Shown piece after piece: positions 1-5,603 of a stretch of 18,825 bases of DNA. The stretch's first letter is position 1. Every line of letters starts with the position of its first letter. The notes below the pieces were generated by a model. It saw only the letters and a program-made list of their open reading frames with translations, was not told the DNA's origin and did no database searches. Position numbers and translations under genes: made by a program. Origin of the DNA: Lachnospiraceae bacterium UBA1760 (GTDB taxonomy: Bacteria; Bacillota; Clostridia; Lachnospirales; Lachnospiraceae); contig DCHE01000073.1 in the NCBI GenBank assembly GCA_002314775.1, positions 1 through 18,825 on the forward strand, read 5' to 3'.

Positions 1-370
1 CAACACCCATCATATCAGGTGTAGCTACAACTACGTCGAAGTCTAACCATCCATCGTTCTGAATCTTTGGAACGAGCTCGTCACCACCAGCATAATCTGC
101 ACCAGCAGCTAATGCCTGATCTACCTTATCACCCTTAGCGAATACGAGAACCTTTACAGTCTTACCTGTTCCGTGAGGAAGTACTACTGCACCACGAACC
201 ATCTGATCTGCATGACGTCCATCAACACCAAGTCTTAAATGAGCCTCGATTGTCTCATCAAACTTTGCGCTAGCTGATTTCTTTACAAGAGCTACAGCCT
301 CGTCTAAGTCATATAAATTTGTCTTTTCTACAAGTTTTGCAACTTCTGAATATCTTTTACCTTTTTTCAT
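1..370 (-). CDS. rplA: 50S ribosomal protein L1, N-terminal part (cut by window edge)
   Basis: The first 123 codons of L1 are present, beginning MKKGKRYSEVAKLVE and running through GVDGRHADQMVRGAVVLPHG and KVLVFAKGDKVDQALAAGAD, which is characteristic L1 sequence. The protein binds 23S rRNA at the L1 stalk and takes part in release of deacylated tRNA; in several bacteria and archaea it also represses its own mRNA. The start is set by an AGGAGG at 381-386 about ten bases upstream. The C-terminal half lies outside the window. It is the last visible gene of a minus-strand run after rplK, but is separated from it by a roughly 295-base spacer full of hairpins, which is unusual for this normally tight pair. 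Confidence 0.95.
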   Translation of the reverse strand, partial: MKKGKRYSEVAKLVEKTNLYDLDEAVALVKKSASAKFDETIEAHLRLGVDGRHADQMVRGAVVLPHGTGKTVKVLVFAKGDKVDQALAAGADYAGGDELVPKIQNDGWLDFDVVVATPDMMGV

Positions 371-380
371 TAAAATAAAA

Positions 381-415
381 CCTCCTGTGGTATTATCGGG
401 AGCGACCCTCCCACC
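381..415 (-). promoter_or_regulatory. Candidate L1-binding mRNA operator in the rplA leader
   Basis: Read on the minus strand, the leader contains GGTGGGAGG, then CTCCC, then GATAATACCAC, running straight into the AGGAGG ribosome binding site. GTGG (414-411) can pair with CCAC (390-387), and GAG (410-408) with CTC (402-400), leaving an asymmetric purine-rich 3' side. This matches the layout of the L1 site in 23S rRNA, where GGUGGGAGGC is closed by a segment ending AAAUACCACC. L1 autoregulation through an rRNA-mimicking mRNA site is established for E. coli and archaea; that this is the operator here is inference. Confidence 0.6.
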
Positions 416-420
416 CATTG

Positions 421-653
421 TCACCGTCTGAAGGACGGTGACGTAGCCCATGCTTTAGCATGGGTTTCTTCAAATTTTCGTTCTTTACCATCGCATGCAA
501 ATGCGATGACGTAGACCATGCCCTTGTGGCATGGGTTTGTTCAACTTTTCGTATTCTCAATCACCGTCTGAAGGACGGTGACGTAGCCCATGCTTTAGCA
601 TGGGTTTCTTCAACTTTTAATAATCTCAATCACCGCATACAAATGCGATGACG
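421..653. repeat. Tandem double-hairpin array, four units of about 70 bp (fourth truncated)
   Basis: Four units lie at 421-474, 488-545, 561-614 and 630-653. A full unit on the plus strand is hairpin A (CACCGTC/GACGGTG or CATCGCA/TGCGATG), then ACGTAG, then hairpin B (CCCATGC/GCATGGG or CCATGCC/GGCATGG), then TTTCTTCAA or TTTGTTCAAC. Units 1 and 3 are identical over 53 bases and exactly 140 bp apart; unit 2 carries different stem sequences that still pair. Unit 4 keeps only hairpin A, with one mismatch, and stops just before the rplK stop codon. GTAG at the foot of a hairpin recalls REP elements; a hairpin followed by TCAA(C) recalls IS200/IS605 right ends. No transposase is nearby. Confidence 0.85.
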
Positions 654-665
654 CCAAATTCAAAA

Positions 666-1091
666 TTAATCTACAACAACGATACCCATAGAACGAGCTG
701 TTCCAGCGATCATGCTTGTAGCTGCCTCAAGTGTTGCAGCGTTAAGATCTGGCATCTTAAGCTTTGCAATCTCTTCTACCTGAGCTCTTGTAAGTTTTGC
801 TACCTTGTCCTTCTGTGGTTTAGCAGAGCCTGACTTAATGCCTGCAGCCTTCTTAAGTAAAACTGCTGCTGGTGGAGTCTTAGTAATAAAGCTAAAACTT
901 CTATCCGCATAAACTGTGATAACAACTGGGATAATTAAATCTCCCTGATCAGCTGTTCTTGCGTTGAACTCTTTTGTAAACTGTACAATATTTACACCGT
1001 GCTGACCAAGAGCTGGTCCAACAGGTGGTGCAGGAGTTGCCTTACCTGCAGGTATCTGTAACTTAATATATCCTGTAACTTTCTTTGCCAT
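666..1091 (-). CDS. rplK: 50S ribosomal protein L11
   Basis: The protein begins MAKKVTGYIKLQIPAGKATP and contains PPVGPALGQHGVNI, the L11 N-terminal signature. It ends with a C-terminal RNA-binding domain (KTPPAAVLLKKAAGI, then a segment ending SMGIVVVD). At 141 residues it has the usual family length. L11 binds the GTPase-associated region of 23S rRNA and takes part in factor-dependent GTP hydrolysis and the stringent response. A longer reading frame continues upstream, but the start at 1091 is preferred because GGAGG at 1105-1101 sits nine bases before it and the homologous N terminus begins there. The gene lies 146 bases downstream of nusG, behind a structured leader. Confidence 0.97.
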   Translation of the reverse strand: MAKKVTGYIKLQIPAGKATPAPPVGPALGQHGVNIVQFTKEFNARTADQGDLIIPVVITVYADRSFSFITKTPPAAVLLKKAAGIKSGSAKPQKDKVAKLTRAQVEEIAKLKMPDLNAATLEAATSMIAGTARSMGIVVVD

Positions 1092-1100
1092 TTTAGCGTA

Positions 1101-1144
1101 CCTCCAAAAATTGTGGTATAACGAAGCATTCACACTTCTTCCAC
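1101..1144 (-). promoter_or_regulatory. Candidate L1-binding mRNA operator in the rplK leader
   Basis: On the minus strand, GTGG (1144-1141) pairs with CCAC (1116-1113), and an inner GAAG (1138-1135) pairs with CTTC (1126-1123), followed on the 3' side by GTTATACCAC and, after a short A/T stretch, the GGAGG of rplK. The layout parallels the element in front of rplA (GTGG, inner stem, AUACCAC, Shine-Dalgarno) and the L1 site of 23S rRNA. It matches the rRNA less closely than the rplA copy does (GTGGAAGAAG against GUGGGAGG). Confidence 0.5.
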
Positions 1145-1151
1145 TTACTAA

Positions 1152-1186
1152 CATCACAATAGTGATGATGCAGTCTGAAACTGCAT
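1152..1186 (-). promoter_or_regulatory. Two adjacent small hairpins in the nusG-rplK spacer
   Basis: CATCAC (1152-1157) pairs with GTGATG (1162-1167), and the next base starts a second hairpin, ATGCAG (1168-1173) with CTGCAT (1181-1186). Together with the operator candidate just downstream they give the rplK leader a three-hairpin structure. Neither is followed by a T-tract on the minus strand, so they are not simple terminators. The role is unknown; mRNA processing or leader folding is possible. Confidence 0.45.
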
Positions 1187-1237
1187 GTCTTCAATTGAAA
1201 ATTATTTTTTAAAAATAATATCAAATTATCTTTAAAA

Positions 1238-1813
1238 TTAATTTGATTTCTTGATATCGCTATAGCTGATTTCAACCTCAGTAGCACGTCCAAAGATATC
1301 AACCTCAACAAGAATTGACTGCTTGTTAGTATTAATCTCCTTAACAACATGCTCTGTACCTTCCCAAGGTCCAGAAACAACCTTTACAATATCTCCAACC
1401 TCAACGTCGATTTCTACAACGTCATCAGTCTTAACACCAAGTGCACGCATCTCTGCCTCACTAAGTGGTACTGGTTCAGATGCTGGTCCTACAAATCCTG
1501 TAACACCTCTGGTATTTCTAACAACATACCATGTAACATCGTTCTTAATCATCTTCACAAGTACATAACCTGGGAACATTTTTCTAGAAACGATCTTCTT
1601 TACACCGTTCTTCATCTCAGGTACTTCCTGAAGTGGAACCATGACTTCGAACATCTGATCCTGAAGCTTTCTGTTCTCTATGGTCTTTTCGATATCAGCC
1701 TTAACCTTATTCTCATAACCAGAATAAGTATGAACTACATACCACTTTGGTTCTGTGTCTTCCACCTGCTTAACAGATGTTCCTGTAGTATTTACATTTT
1801 CAATATCTGCCAT
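1238..1813 (-). CDS. nusG: Transcription termination/antitermination protein NusG
   Basis: After a short variable N-terminal tail (about residues 1-22), the NGN domain starts with KWYVVHTYSGYENKV and includes MFPGYVLVKM and RNTRGVTGFVG. A C-terminal KOW domain follows (GDIVKVVSGPWEGTEHVVKE). NusG binds RNA polymerase near the clamp, affects pausing and elongation, and can contact ribosomal protein S10 or Rho. The start at 1813 (MADIENVN) gives 191 residues. It is chosen over an in-frame start 15 codons upstream, which would run into secE; GGCGGGTG lies about seven bases before the chosen ATG. The secE stop is 13 bases away, so secE and nusG are cotranscribed. Confidence 0.96.
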   Translation of the reverse strand: MADIENVNTTGTSVKQVEDTEPKWYVVHTYSGYENKVKADIEKTIENRKLQDQMFEVMVPLQEVPEMKNGVKKIVSRKMFPGYVLVKMIKNDVTWYVVRNTRGVTGFVGPASEPVPLSEAEMRALGVKTDDVVEIDVEVGDIVKVVSGPWEGTEHVVKEINTNKQSILVEVDIFGRATEVEISYSDIKKSN

Positions 1814-1826
1814 ACTATTCACCCGC

Positions 1827-2033
1827 CTAAACCAAAATGTACTTAAGACCTTCTGCAAATGCTACGTCAACTCCAGCTATGATAAGTCCAACAACAATTG
1901 CTGAAACGATAACTGCGATTGACTGCTTTACAAGCGATTCACGGTCTAACCATGTGATCTTGCCGAACTCTGCCTTCATCTCCTGAAACCAGCTTCTCTT
2001 AAGAGTAGTAGATGTCTTCTTATTCTCTGACAT
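1827..2033 (-). CDS. secE: Preprotein translocase subunit SecE
   Basis: This 68-residue protein has the bacterial SecE layout. A basic cytoplasmic N terminus leads into an amphipathic segment, WFQEMKAEFGKITWLDRESL, carrying the conserved K-x3-W region. One membrane helix follows (about residues 38-58, SIAVIVSAIVVGLIIAGVDV). SecE clamps SecY in the SecYEG protein-conducting channel. A GGAGGAGA lies immediately upstream of the ATG. The gene sits between rpmG and nusG, the classical location in Firmicutes. Confidence 0.95.
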   Translation of the reverse strand: MSENKKTSTTLKRSWFQEMKAEFGKITWLDRESLVKQSIAVIVSAIVVGLIIAGVDVAFAEGLKYILV

Positions 2034-2045
2034 ATTCTCCTCCTA

Positions 2046-2195
2046 TTACTTTGTTTCCTTGTGCATTGTATGAGCCTTACAGAACTTACAATACTTCTTG
2101 GTTTCCATTCTCTCTGGATGCGTTTTCTTATCCTTTGTCATATTGTAATTACGCTGTTTACAATCCTGACATGCCAATGTTATTTTAACACGCAC
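2046..2195 (-). CDS. rpmG: 50S ribosomal protein L33, GTG start
   Basis: Forty-nine residues, MRVKITLACQDCKQRNYN followed by a segment ending ETKKYCKFCKAHTMHKETK, match bacterial L33. Two CxxC pairs (C9/C12 and C36/C39) form a zinc ribbon, so this is the zinc-binding form. The open frame continues upstream without stop, but the family length and a GGAGG nine bases before the GTG at 2195 fix the start at GTG. It is the first gene of the rpmG-secE-nusG run; the secE ATG is 12 bases past its stop. No tRNA-Trp gene is visible in front of it. Confidence 0.93.
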   Translation of the reverse strand: MRVKITLACQDCKQRNYNMTKDKKTHPERMETKKYCKFCKAHTMHKETK

Positions 2196-2303
2196 AACTA
2201 GCCACCTCCGTTTATTATTTTTGGTTGCGATAAATAAATGCCTTTCGCTGTCACTTTCAAAAAATGACCGCACAAAAAAAAGGCGTCTGCTACCGCAAGG
2301 ATT

Positions 2304-2333
2304 ACAATAACATAACGCCCAAGTAAAAGTCAA
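2304..2333 (-). promoter_or_regulatory. Promoter of the rpmG-secE-nusG operon
   Basis: On the minus strand TTGACT (2333-2328) is followed 17-18 bases later by TTATTG/TATTGT (2310-2304), with a TGT just in front of TATTGT that could act as an extended -10. It would give a leader of roughly 100 bases before the rpmG GTG. The leader holds an eight-to-nine-base T run with only a three-base-pair stem in front, so no convincing attenuator. Confidence 0.6.
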
Positions 2334-2350
2334 GCCTTTCTTCTATTTAA

Positions 2351-3076
2351 TTATCTTATTATCAGTTCAATTTCCTTTTCAGAGAGTTTTCTATACTCCC
2401 CCGGCTTTAATGTATCATCAAGTACAAGCTTTCCCATGGATAATCGCTTAAGATAAACAACCTCCATCCCTCTCGCCTCAAACATTCTCTTAATCTGATG
2501 ATACCTTCCCTCAGTGATTACAACATCAATCTCCGAGAAATCCTCATCACCCTCTTCATAGTTTCTTCTTATATTAAGCACTGCCTCCTTGGTTGGCTTA
2601 TCATCTCCGATGTCAAGTCCCTCCTTAAAGGCTAAAACATCAGCCTCTGTGACTCTTCCTTTTATTATTGCCTCGTACTTCTTACCAACATGCTTAAGAG
2701 GGGCAAGAAGCTTGTTGCAGGTAATTCCATCATTAGTAATAAGAAGAAGTCCCTCTGTATCCTTGTCCAGTCTTCCCACTGGAAATAAATCTCTTCGCTT
2801 CTTATCCTTAATCAGATCAAGCACTGTTTTCTGGAACTTATCCTCCGTGGCAGATACTACTCCCGCCGGTTTGTTAAGCATATAGTATTCAAAGGACTCA
2901 TAGCTTGCCTCTTTACCATCAACAAGCACTACGTTCTTCTCCGGGTCAACCTTTATGTCCGGCTTTTTCACAAATGCACCATCAACAGTAACTCTTCCCT
3001 GCTTTAGCATGTCCTTAACAGCGCTTCTGGTACCGTAGCCTGTATCCGCCAAAAATTTATCTAATCTAAGCTGCAT
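2351..3076 (-). CDS. RsuA-family rRNA pseudouridine synthase
   Basis: An N-terminal S4 RNA-binding domain (about residues 1-60, MQLRLDKFLADTGYGTRSAV) precedes a pseudouridine synthase domain with YMLNKPAGVVSA and FPVGRLDKDTEGLLLITND. D104 of the GRLD motif is the expected catalytic aspartate. The RsuA/RluB-family motif GRYHQIKRMFEARG follows at 190-203. The GRLDKDT motif and 241-residue length favour RsuA-like enzymes, which modify U516 of 16S rRNA in E. coli, over RluB or RluF; the exact target is inferred. A GGTGAGGAT just before the ATG supports the start. A terminator upstream separates it from uppP. No terminator is seen after it, so it may read through toward rpmG. Confidence 0.88.
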   Translation of the reverse strand: MQLRLDKFLADTGYGTRSAVKDMLKQGRVTVDGAFVKKPDIKVDPEKNVVLVDGKEASYESFEYYMLNKPAGVVSATEDKFQKTVLDLIKDKKRRDLFPVGRLDKDTEGLLLITNDGITCNKLLAPLKHVGKKYEAIIKGRVTEADVLAFKEGLDIGDDKPTKEAVLNIRRNYEEGDEDFSEIDVVITEGRYHQIKRMFEARGMEVVYLKRLSMGKLVLDDTLKPGEYRKLSEKEIELIIR

Positions 3077-3130
3077 ATCCTCACCTTAAATGCAAATCGT
3101 CTGCATTTTCTTCTATAATATATATGTATA

Positions 3131-3170
3131 AAAACAATTAGCTTATAAGCTATTACACCTATAAGCTAAT
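3131..3170 (-). terminator. Terminator after uppP
   Basis: ATTAGCTTATA (3137-3147) and TATAAGCTAAT (3160-3170) form an 11-bp AT-rich stem with a 12-base loop. On the minus strand the stem is followed by TGTTTTTATA, consistent with a weak intrinsic terminator about 20 bases past the uppP stop. Confidence 0.6.
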
Positions 3171-3188
3171 GTTAATAATCACTGTAAA

Positions 3189-4031
3189 CTAACTAACAAT
3201 TGATTTGATTCCAAAGAAGATAATCACCACTATACCAAGTGCAATTCTGTAGTATCCAAAGGCCTTGAAATCATGCTTCTTGATATATCCCATAAGGAAC
3301 TTAATTACGTAAACTGATACGAAGTAAGCCACTACCATTCCGAATACAAGAATGAGTGCCTGGAAGGCTGAATAGTGGAAGCCGTACTTAACAAGCTTGA
3401 GTAAGCTTGCTCCAAACATTATTGGAACTGAAAGGAAGAAAGAGAATTCTGTAGCAATCTTTCTCGATACGCCAAACACTCTTGCTCCAATAATTGTTGC
3501 TCCAGATCTTGAGGTACCTGGAATAAGTGCTAGTGTCTGAAATAATCCAATGATTATAGCATCCTTTATTGAAAGGGCCTCCATCCTCTTTACCCTTGCC
3601 TTCTTTCCCTTGTTTCTGTTCTCAATAACAATGAAAAGAACACCATAAAGAATAAGAGTAATTGCAATCACAAGTGGTGTGTGCATATGTGCATCAATCC
3701 AGTCATCAAGTAAAAATCCAACTATTGCTGCAGGTATACAGGCAACAACCACCTTAATCCAGTTTGCAACTATAGGCATTGAAAGATTGTTCTTTCCTGA
3801 CTGATCCTTTTCAAATGGCCACATCTTATTCCAAAAGTTTGTGACAACCGCTATTATCGCGCCCAGCTGAATTACAACAAAGAACATGTTCTTGAATTCT
3901 TCACTCTGGTTGAGCTGAATAAGCTCGTCGATAAGAAGCATATGTCCCGTGCTGCTGATTGGCAGCCACTCTGTAATTCCCTCTACTATTCCAAGGATGA
4001 TAACCTTGAATAATTCCATAATAACTGACAT
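3189..4031 (-). CDS. uppP: Undecaprenyl-diphosphatase UppP (BacA family)
   Basis: The integral membrane enzyme dephosphorylates undecaprenyl diphosphate to recycle the lipid carrier for peptidoglycan and other wall polymers; overproduction of the family gives bacitracin resistance. Both active-site motifs are present: EGITEWLPISSTGH (residues 18-30, with the glutamates and the SSTGH end) and PGTSRSG (171-177). About seven to eight hydrophobic segments are visible over 280 residues, the normal length. The first ATG, with AAAGGG about ten bases upstream, is preferred to a methionine four codons later that has no ribosome binding site. It lies 70 bases after the lipoprotein gene and may share its transcript. 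Confidence 0.95.
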   Translation of the reverse strand: MSVIMELFKVIILGIVEGITEWLPISSTGHMLLIDELIQLNQSEEFKNMFFVVIQLGAIIAVVTNFWNKMWPFEKDQSGKNNLSMPIVANWIKVVVACIPAAIVGFLLDDWIDAHMHTPLVIAITLILYGVLFIVIENRNKGKKARVKRMEALSIKDAIIIGLFQTLALIPGTSRSGATIIGARVFGVSRKIATEFSFFLSVPIMFGASLLKLVKYGFHYSAFQALILVFGMVVAYFVSVYVIKFLMGYIKKHDFKAFGYYRIALGIVVIIFFGIKSIVS

Positions 4032-4101
4032 ACATTTTCCCTTTCACTTATTACTTTAATTTTCATCTTAATGACATTTTAATACCAGGAAGTATATAAA
4101 C

Positions 4102-4593
4102 CTACTGAATCACAACCGAATCAGCGTAGGCTGTAAAATTCTTTACCTGTGACTCAAAAAGCTCCTTGTAGCAGGCAAATGAAACCACCCAGTAACCATC
4201 AGTAGCACTGTAAATGCAGGTTCTGTAGGAATAAACTGAGCCTGATATCTTTTTTGTTGAATCAAAGTAAAGATAGCCATTTCCAACCTTTATGTCCGAG
4301 CTCTTTAAACCCTTTTCCTTAACAATCCCCTCAGCATACGCAGAAATGGAATCCACATCCTCCATTCCAACCTTTTCAAGGCTTTCCTTGCTCTCCTTTA
4401 CACCTGTAACGATTGCATTAGGACTCTCATAGCACCAGTCAGCCTTCTCTACGCTAGATGTCGCATACTGATTCGACAGAGTAATTGTTATCTCTCCATT
4501 TGTAAACTTCTTGTTTCTGCTACATGCAAGCAAACACATAAGAGATAGAATAAACAGTATAATAATACTATTATGCTTAATTATGTCCTTCAA
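4102..4593 (-). CDS. Small lipoprotein of unknown function, TTG start
   Basis: I do not recognise the family. The N terminus is basic then hydrophobic and ends in a lipobox, LLAC, with the lipidated cysteine at residue 24, so the mature protein should be anchored on the outer face of the membrane. The mature part (about 140 residues) has no transmembrane segment and includes tyrosine/serine-rich beta-like stretches (YLYFDSTKKISGSVYSYRTC; DGYWVVSFACYKELF). The best start is a TTG at 4593: GGGAGG at 4606-4601 ends seven bases before it. An upstream TTG overlaps that site and a nearby GTG abuts it. The gene has its own near-consensus promoter and lies directly upstream of uppP, which hints at, but does not prove, a wall-related role. 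Confidence 0.75.
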   Translation of the reverse strand: MKDIIKHNSIIILFILSLMCLLACSRNKKFTNGEITITLSNQYATSSVEKADWCYESPNAIVTGVKESKESLEKVGMEDVDSISAYAEGIVKEKGLKSSDIKVGNGYLYFDSTKKISGSVYSYRTCIYSATDGYWVVSFACYKELFESQVKNFTAYADSVVIQ

Positions 4594-4708
4594 TGTCACG
4601 CCTCCCAACAAATTATCTGCTTACATAAATACGATTATATACCAATTAATATGATTTATATCTCTTTATTACTATATTCACATAATTCACTTATTTATCC
4701 ATAGTCAA

Positions 4709-4737
4709 ATAATAAAATGTAAGAGTATATTTGTCAA
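4709..4737 (-). promoter_or_regulatory. Promoter of the lipoprotein (and possibly uppP) unit
   Basis: On the minus strand a consensus TTGACA (4737-4732) is followed after exactly 17 bases by TATTAT (4714-4709). This is close to an ideal sigma-A promoter and leaves a leader of about 110 bases before the TTG start. Confidence 0.7.
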
Positions 4738-4824
4738 GAAATTGAATAATCTAATACTATTATTTTACTTTAATCCATTAATCGACTACGGTTGATTATT
4801 TTTATAAAAAAGCGTTTTTTTGTA

Positions 4825-4856
4825 TTGACTTTATGTTTTTTTATAACTATTATAAT
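4825..4856 (+). promoter_or_regulatory. Promoter of the AbiEi-like gene
   Basis: TTGACT (4825-4830) is followed after 17 bases by TATTAT (4848-4853), which overlaps a TATAAT at 4851-4856. The downstream gene starts about 70 bases later, with GGAGGTG close before its ATG. Confidence 0.6.
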
Positions 4857-4928
4857 ACTACCAAGTTATTTTTTAAAATAATACAATAAATTTTAGATAC
4901 AATGATTAATCACACCTGGAGGTGAAAT

Positions 4929-5531
4929 ATGTTACTTAGAACATATAATACTATAATGAAAATGTTTGACGATGCCAATGGTTATCTCACAACCAAGGAG
5001 CTTATGTCAAACAAGATAACGATGCTTCAGATTTCGGACTTAGTTAAGCTTGGTGAAATCGAGCGCGTTACACATGGAGTTTACTGGAGAGTAAATCCAG
5101 CAATCCCAAAGCCTGCTGAGTATAAGTATCTCGAGGTATCAAAGGCTGATGAAAACTGCATCATTTGCGCTGACAGTGCCCTCTATTATATGGGCTACAT
5201 CGAGACAGAGCCTGAGATTCTCTCAATTGCCACAGCAAGATCTGACAGATCAAGAATAAATGTCAATTTTGAGATAAAAAGACACTATTTCTCTGATTCA
5301 AACTTTATGGAAGCATCCAAGCTTATCGAAACAAAATATGGTAATTTCAGAGTTTACGACAAGGACAGAAGCGTATGTGATGCCATAAGGCTTAGATCGG
5401 ATATTGATTCAAAGGTATTTGACGAGATAATCAGCAAGTATAACAATGATCCTGACAAAAACCTTGATTACTTCTTTGAATATGCAAAGACAATGAGAAT
5501 TCAGGGAATCACTTCAAGATACATTCACTAA
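4929..5531 (+). CDS. AbiEi-family antitoxin/regulator-like protein without a visible toxin partner
   Basis: Residues 1-55 form a winged-helix-like region with the AbiEi pattern: a helical start, GYLTTKEL, a recognition-helix region, then LVKLGEIERVTHGVYWR. The middle (CADSALYYMGYIETEP) and the segment VYDKDRSVCDAIR also fit AbiEi antitoxins, which in type IV systems repress their operon and counter the nucleotidyltransferase toxin AbiEii. Here nothing downstream resembles AbiEii: a terminator follows within 35 bases and then ilvE on the other strand. It is therefore a solitary member, either a remnant or a free-standing regulator. The family call rests on motif resemblance only. GGAGGTG near the ATG supports the start. 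Confidence 0.65.
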   Translation: MLLRTYNTIMKMFDDANGYLTTKELMSNKITMLQISDLVKLGEIERVTHGVYWRVNPAIPKPAEYKYLEVSKADENCIICADSALYYMGYIETEPEILSIATARSDRSRINVNFEIKRHYFSDSNFMEASKLIETKYGNFRVYDKDRSVCDAIRLRSDIDSKVFDEIISKYNNDPDKNLDYFFEYAKTMRIQGITSRYIH

Positions 5532-5555
5532 CCAGCTTTACGGCTATGAATACTC

Positions 5556-5601
5556 AAAAAAAGATGGCAGCTGCCAAAACCGGTAGCTGCCATCTTTTTT
5601 T
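5556..5601. terminator. Bidirectional terminator between the AbiEi-like gene and ilvE
   Basis: AGATGGCAGCT (5562-5572) and AGCTGCCATCT (5585-5595) form an 11-bp perfect stem with a 12-base loop. It is flanked by an A run on the left and a T run on the right, so it can terminate both converging transcripts. Confidence 0.9.
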
Positions 5602-5603
5602 AT

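Larger units (their letters stand above)
4612..4928. other. AT-rich divergent intergenic region
   Basis: About 330 bases between the lipoprotein gene (minus) and the AbiEi-like gene (plus) contain no credible coding sequence. They hold one promoter for each side, described separately, and long A/T tracts that may be intrinsically curved. I see no repeat or hairpin of note. Confidence 0.6.

Noticed and set aside
421..653. CRISPR array
   Set aside because: The repeated units are about 70 bp with internal double hairpins, and the intervening sequence is itself related between units; there are no unique spacers of constant length and no cas genes.
460..833. Small plus-strand open frames across the hairpin array and the end of rplK
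   Set aside because: They translate repeated hairpin DNA and the antisense of rplK, have no ribosome binding site, and match nothing recognisable.
1349..1846. A 165-codon plus-strand frame opposite nusG
   Set aside because: It is antisense to a fully convincing nusG; its composition is cysteine- and leucine-rich, as expected of a shadow frame.
2265..2295. Terminator or attenuator in the rpmG leader
   Set aside because: There is a long T run on the minus strand, but only a three-base-pair stem precedes it.
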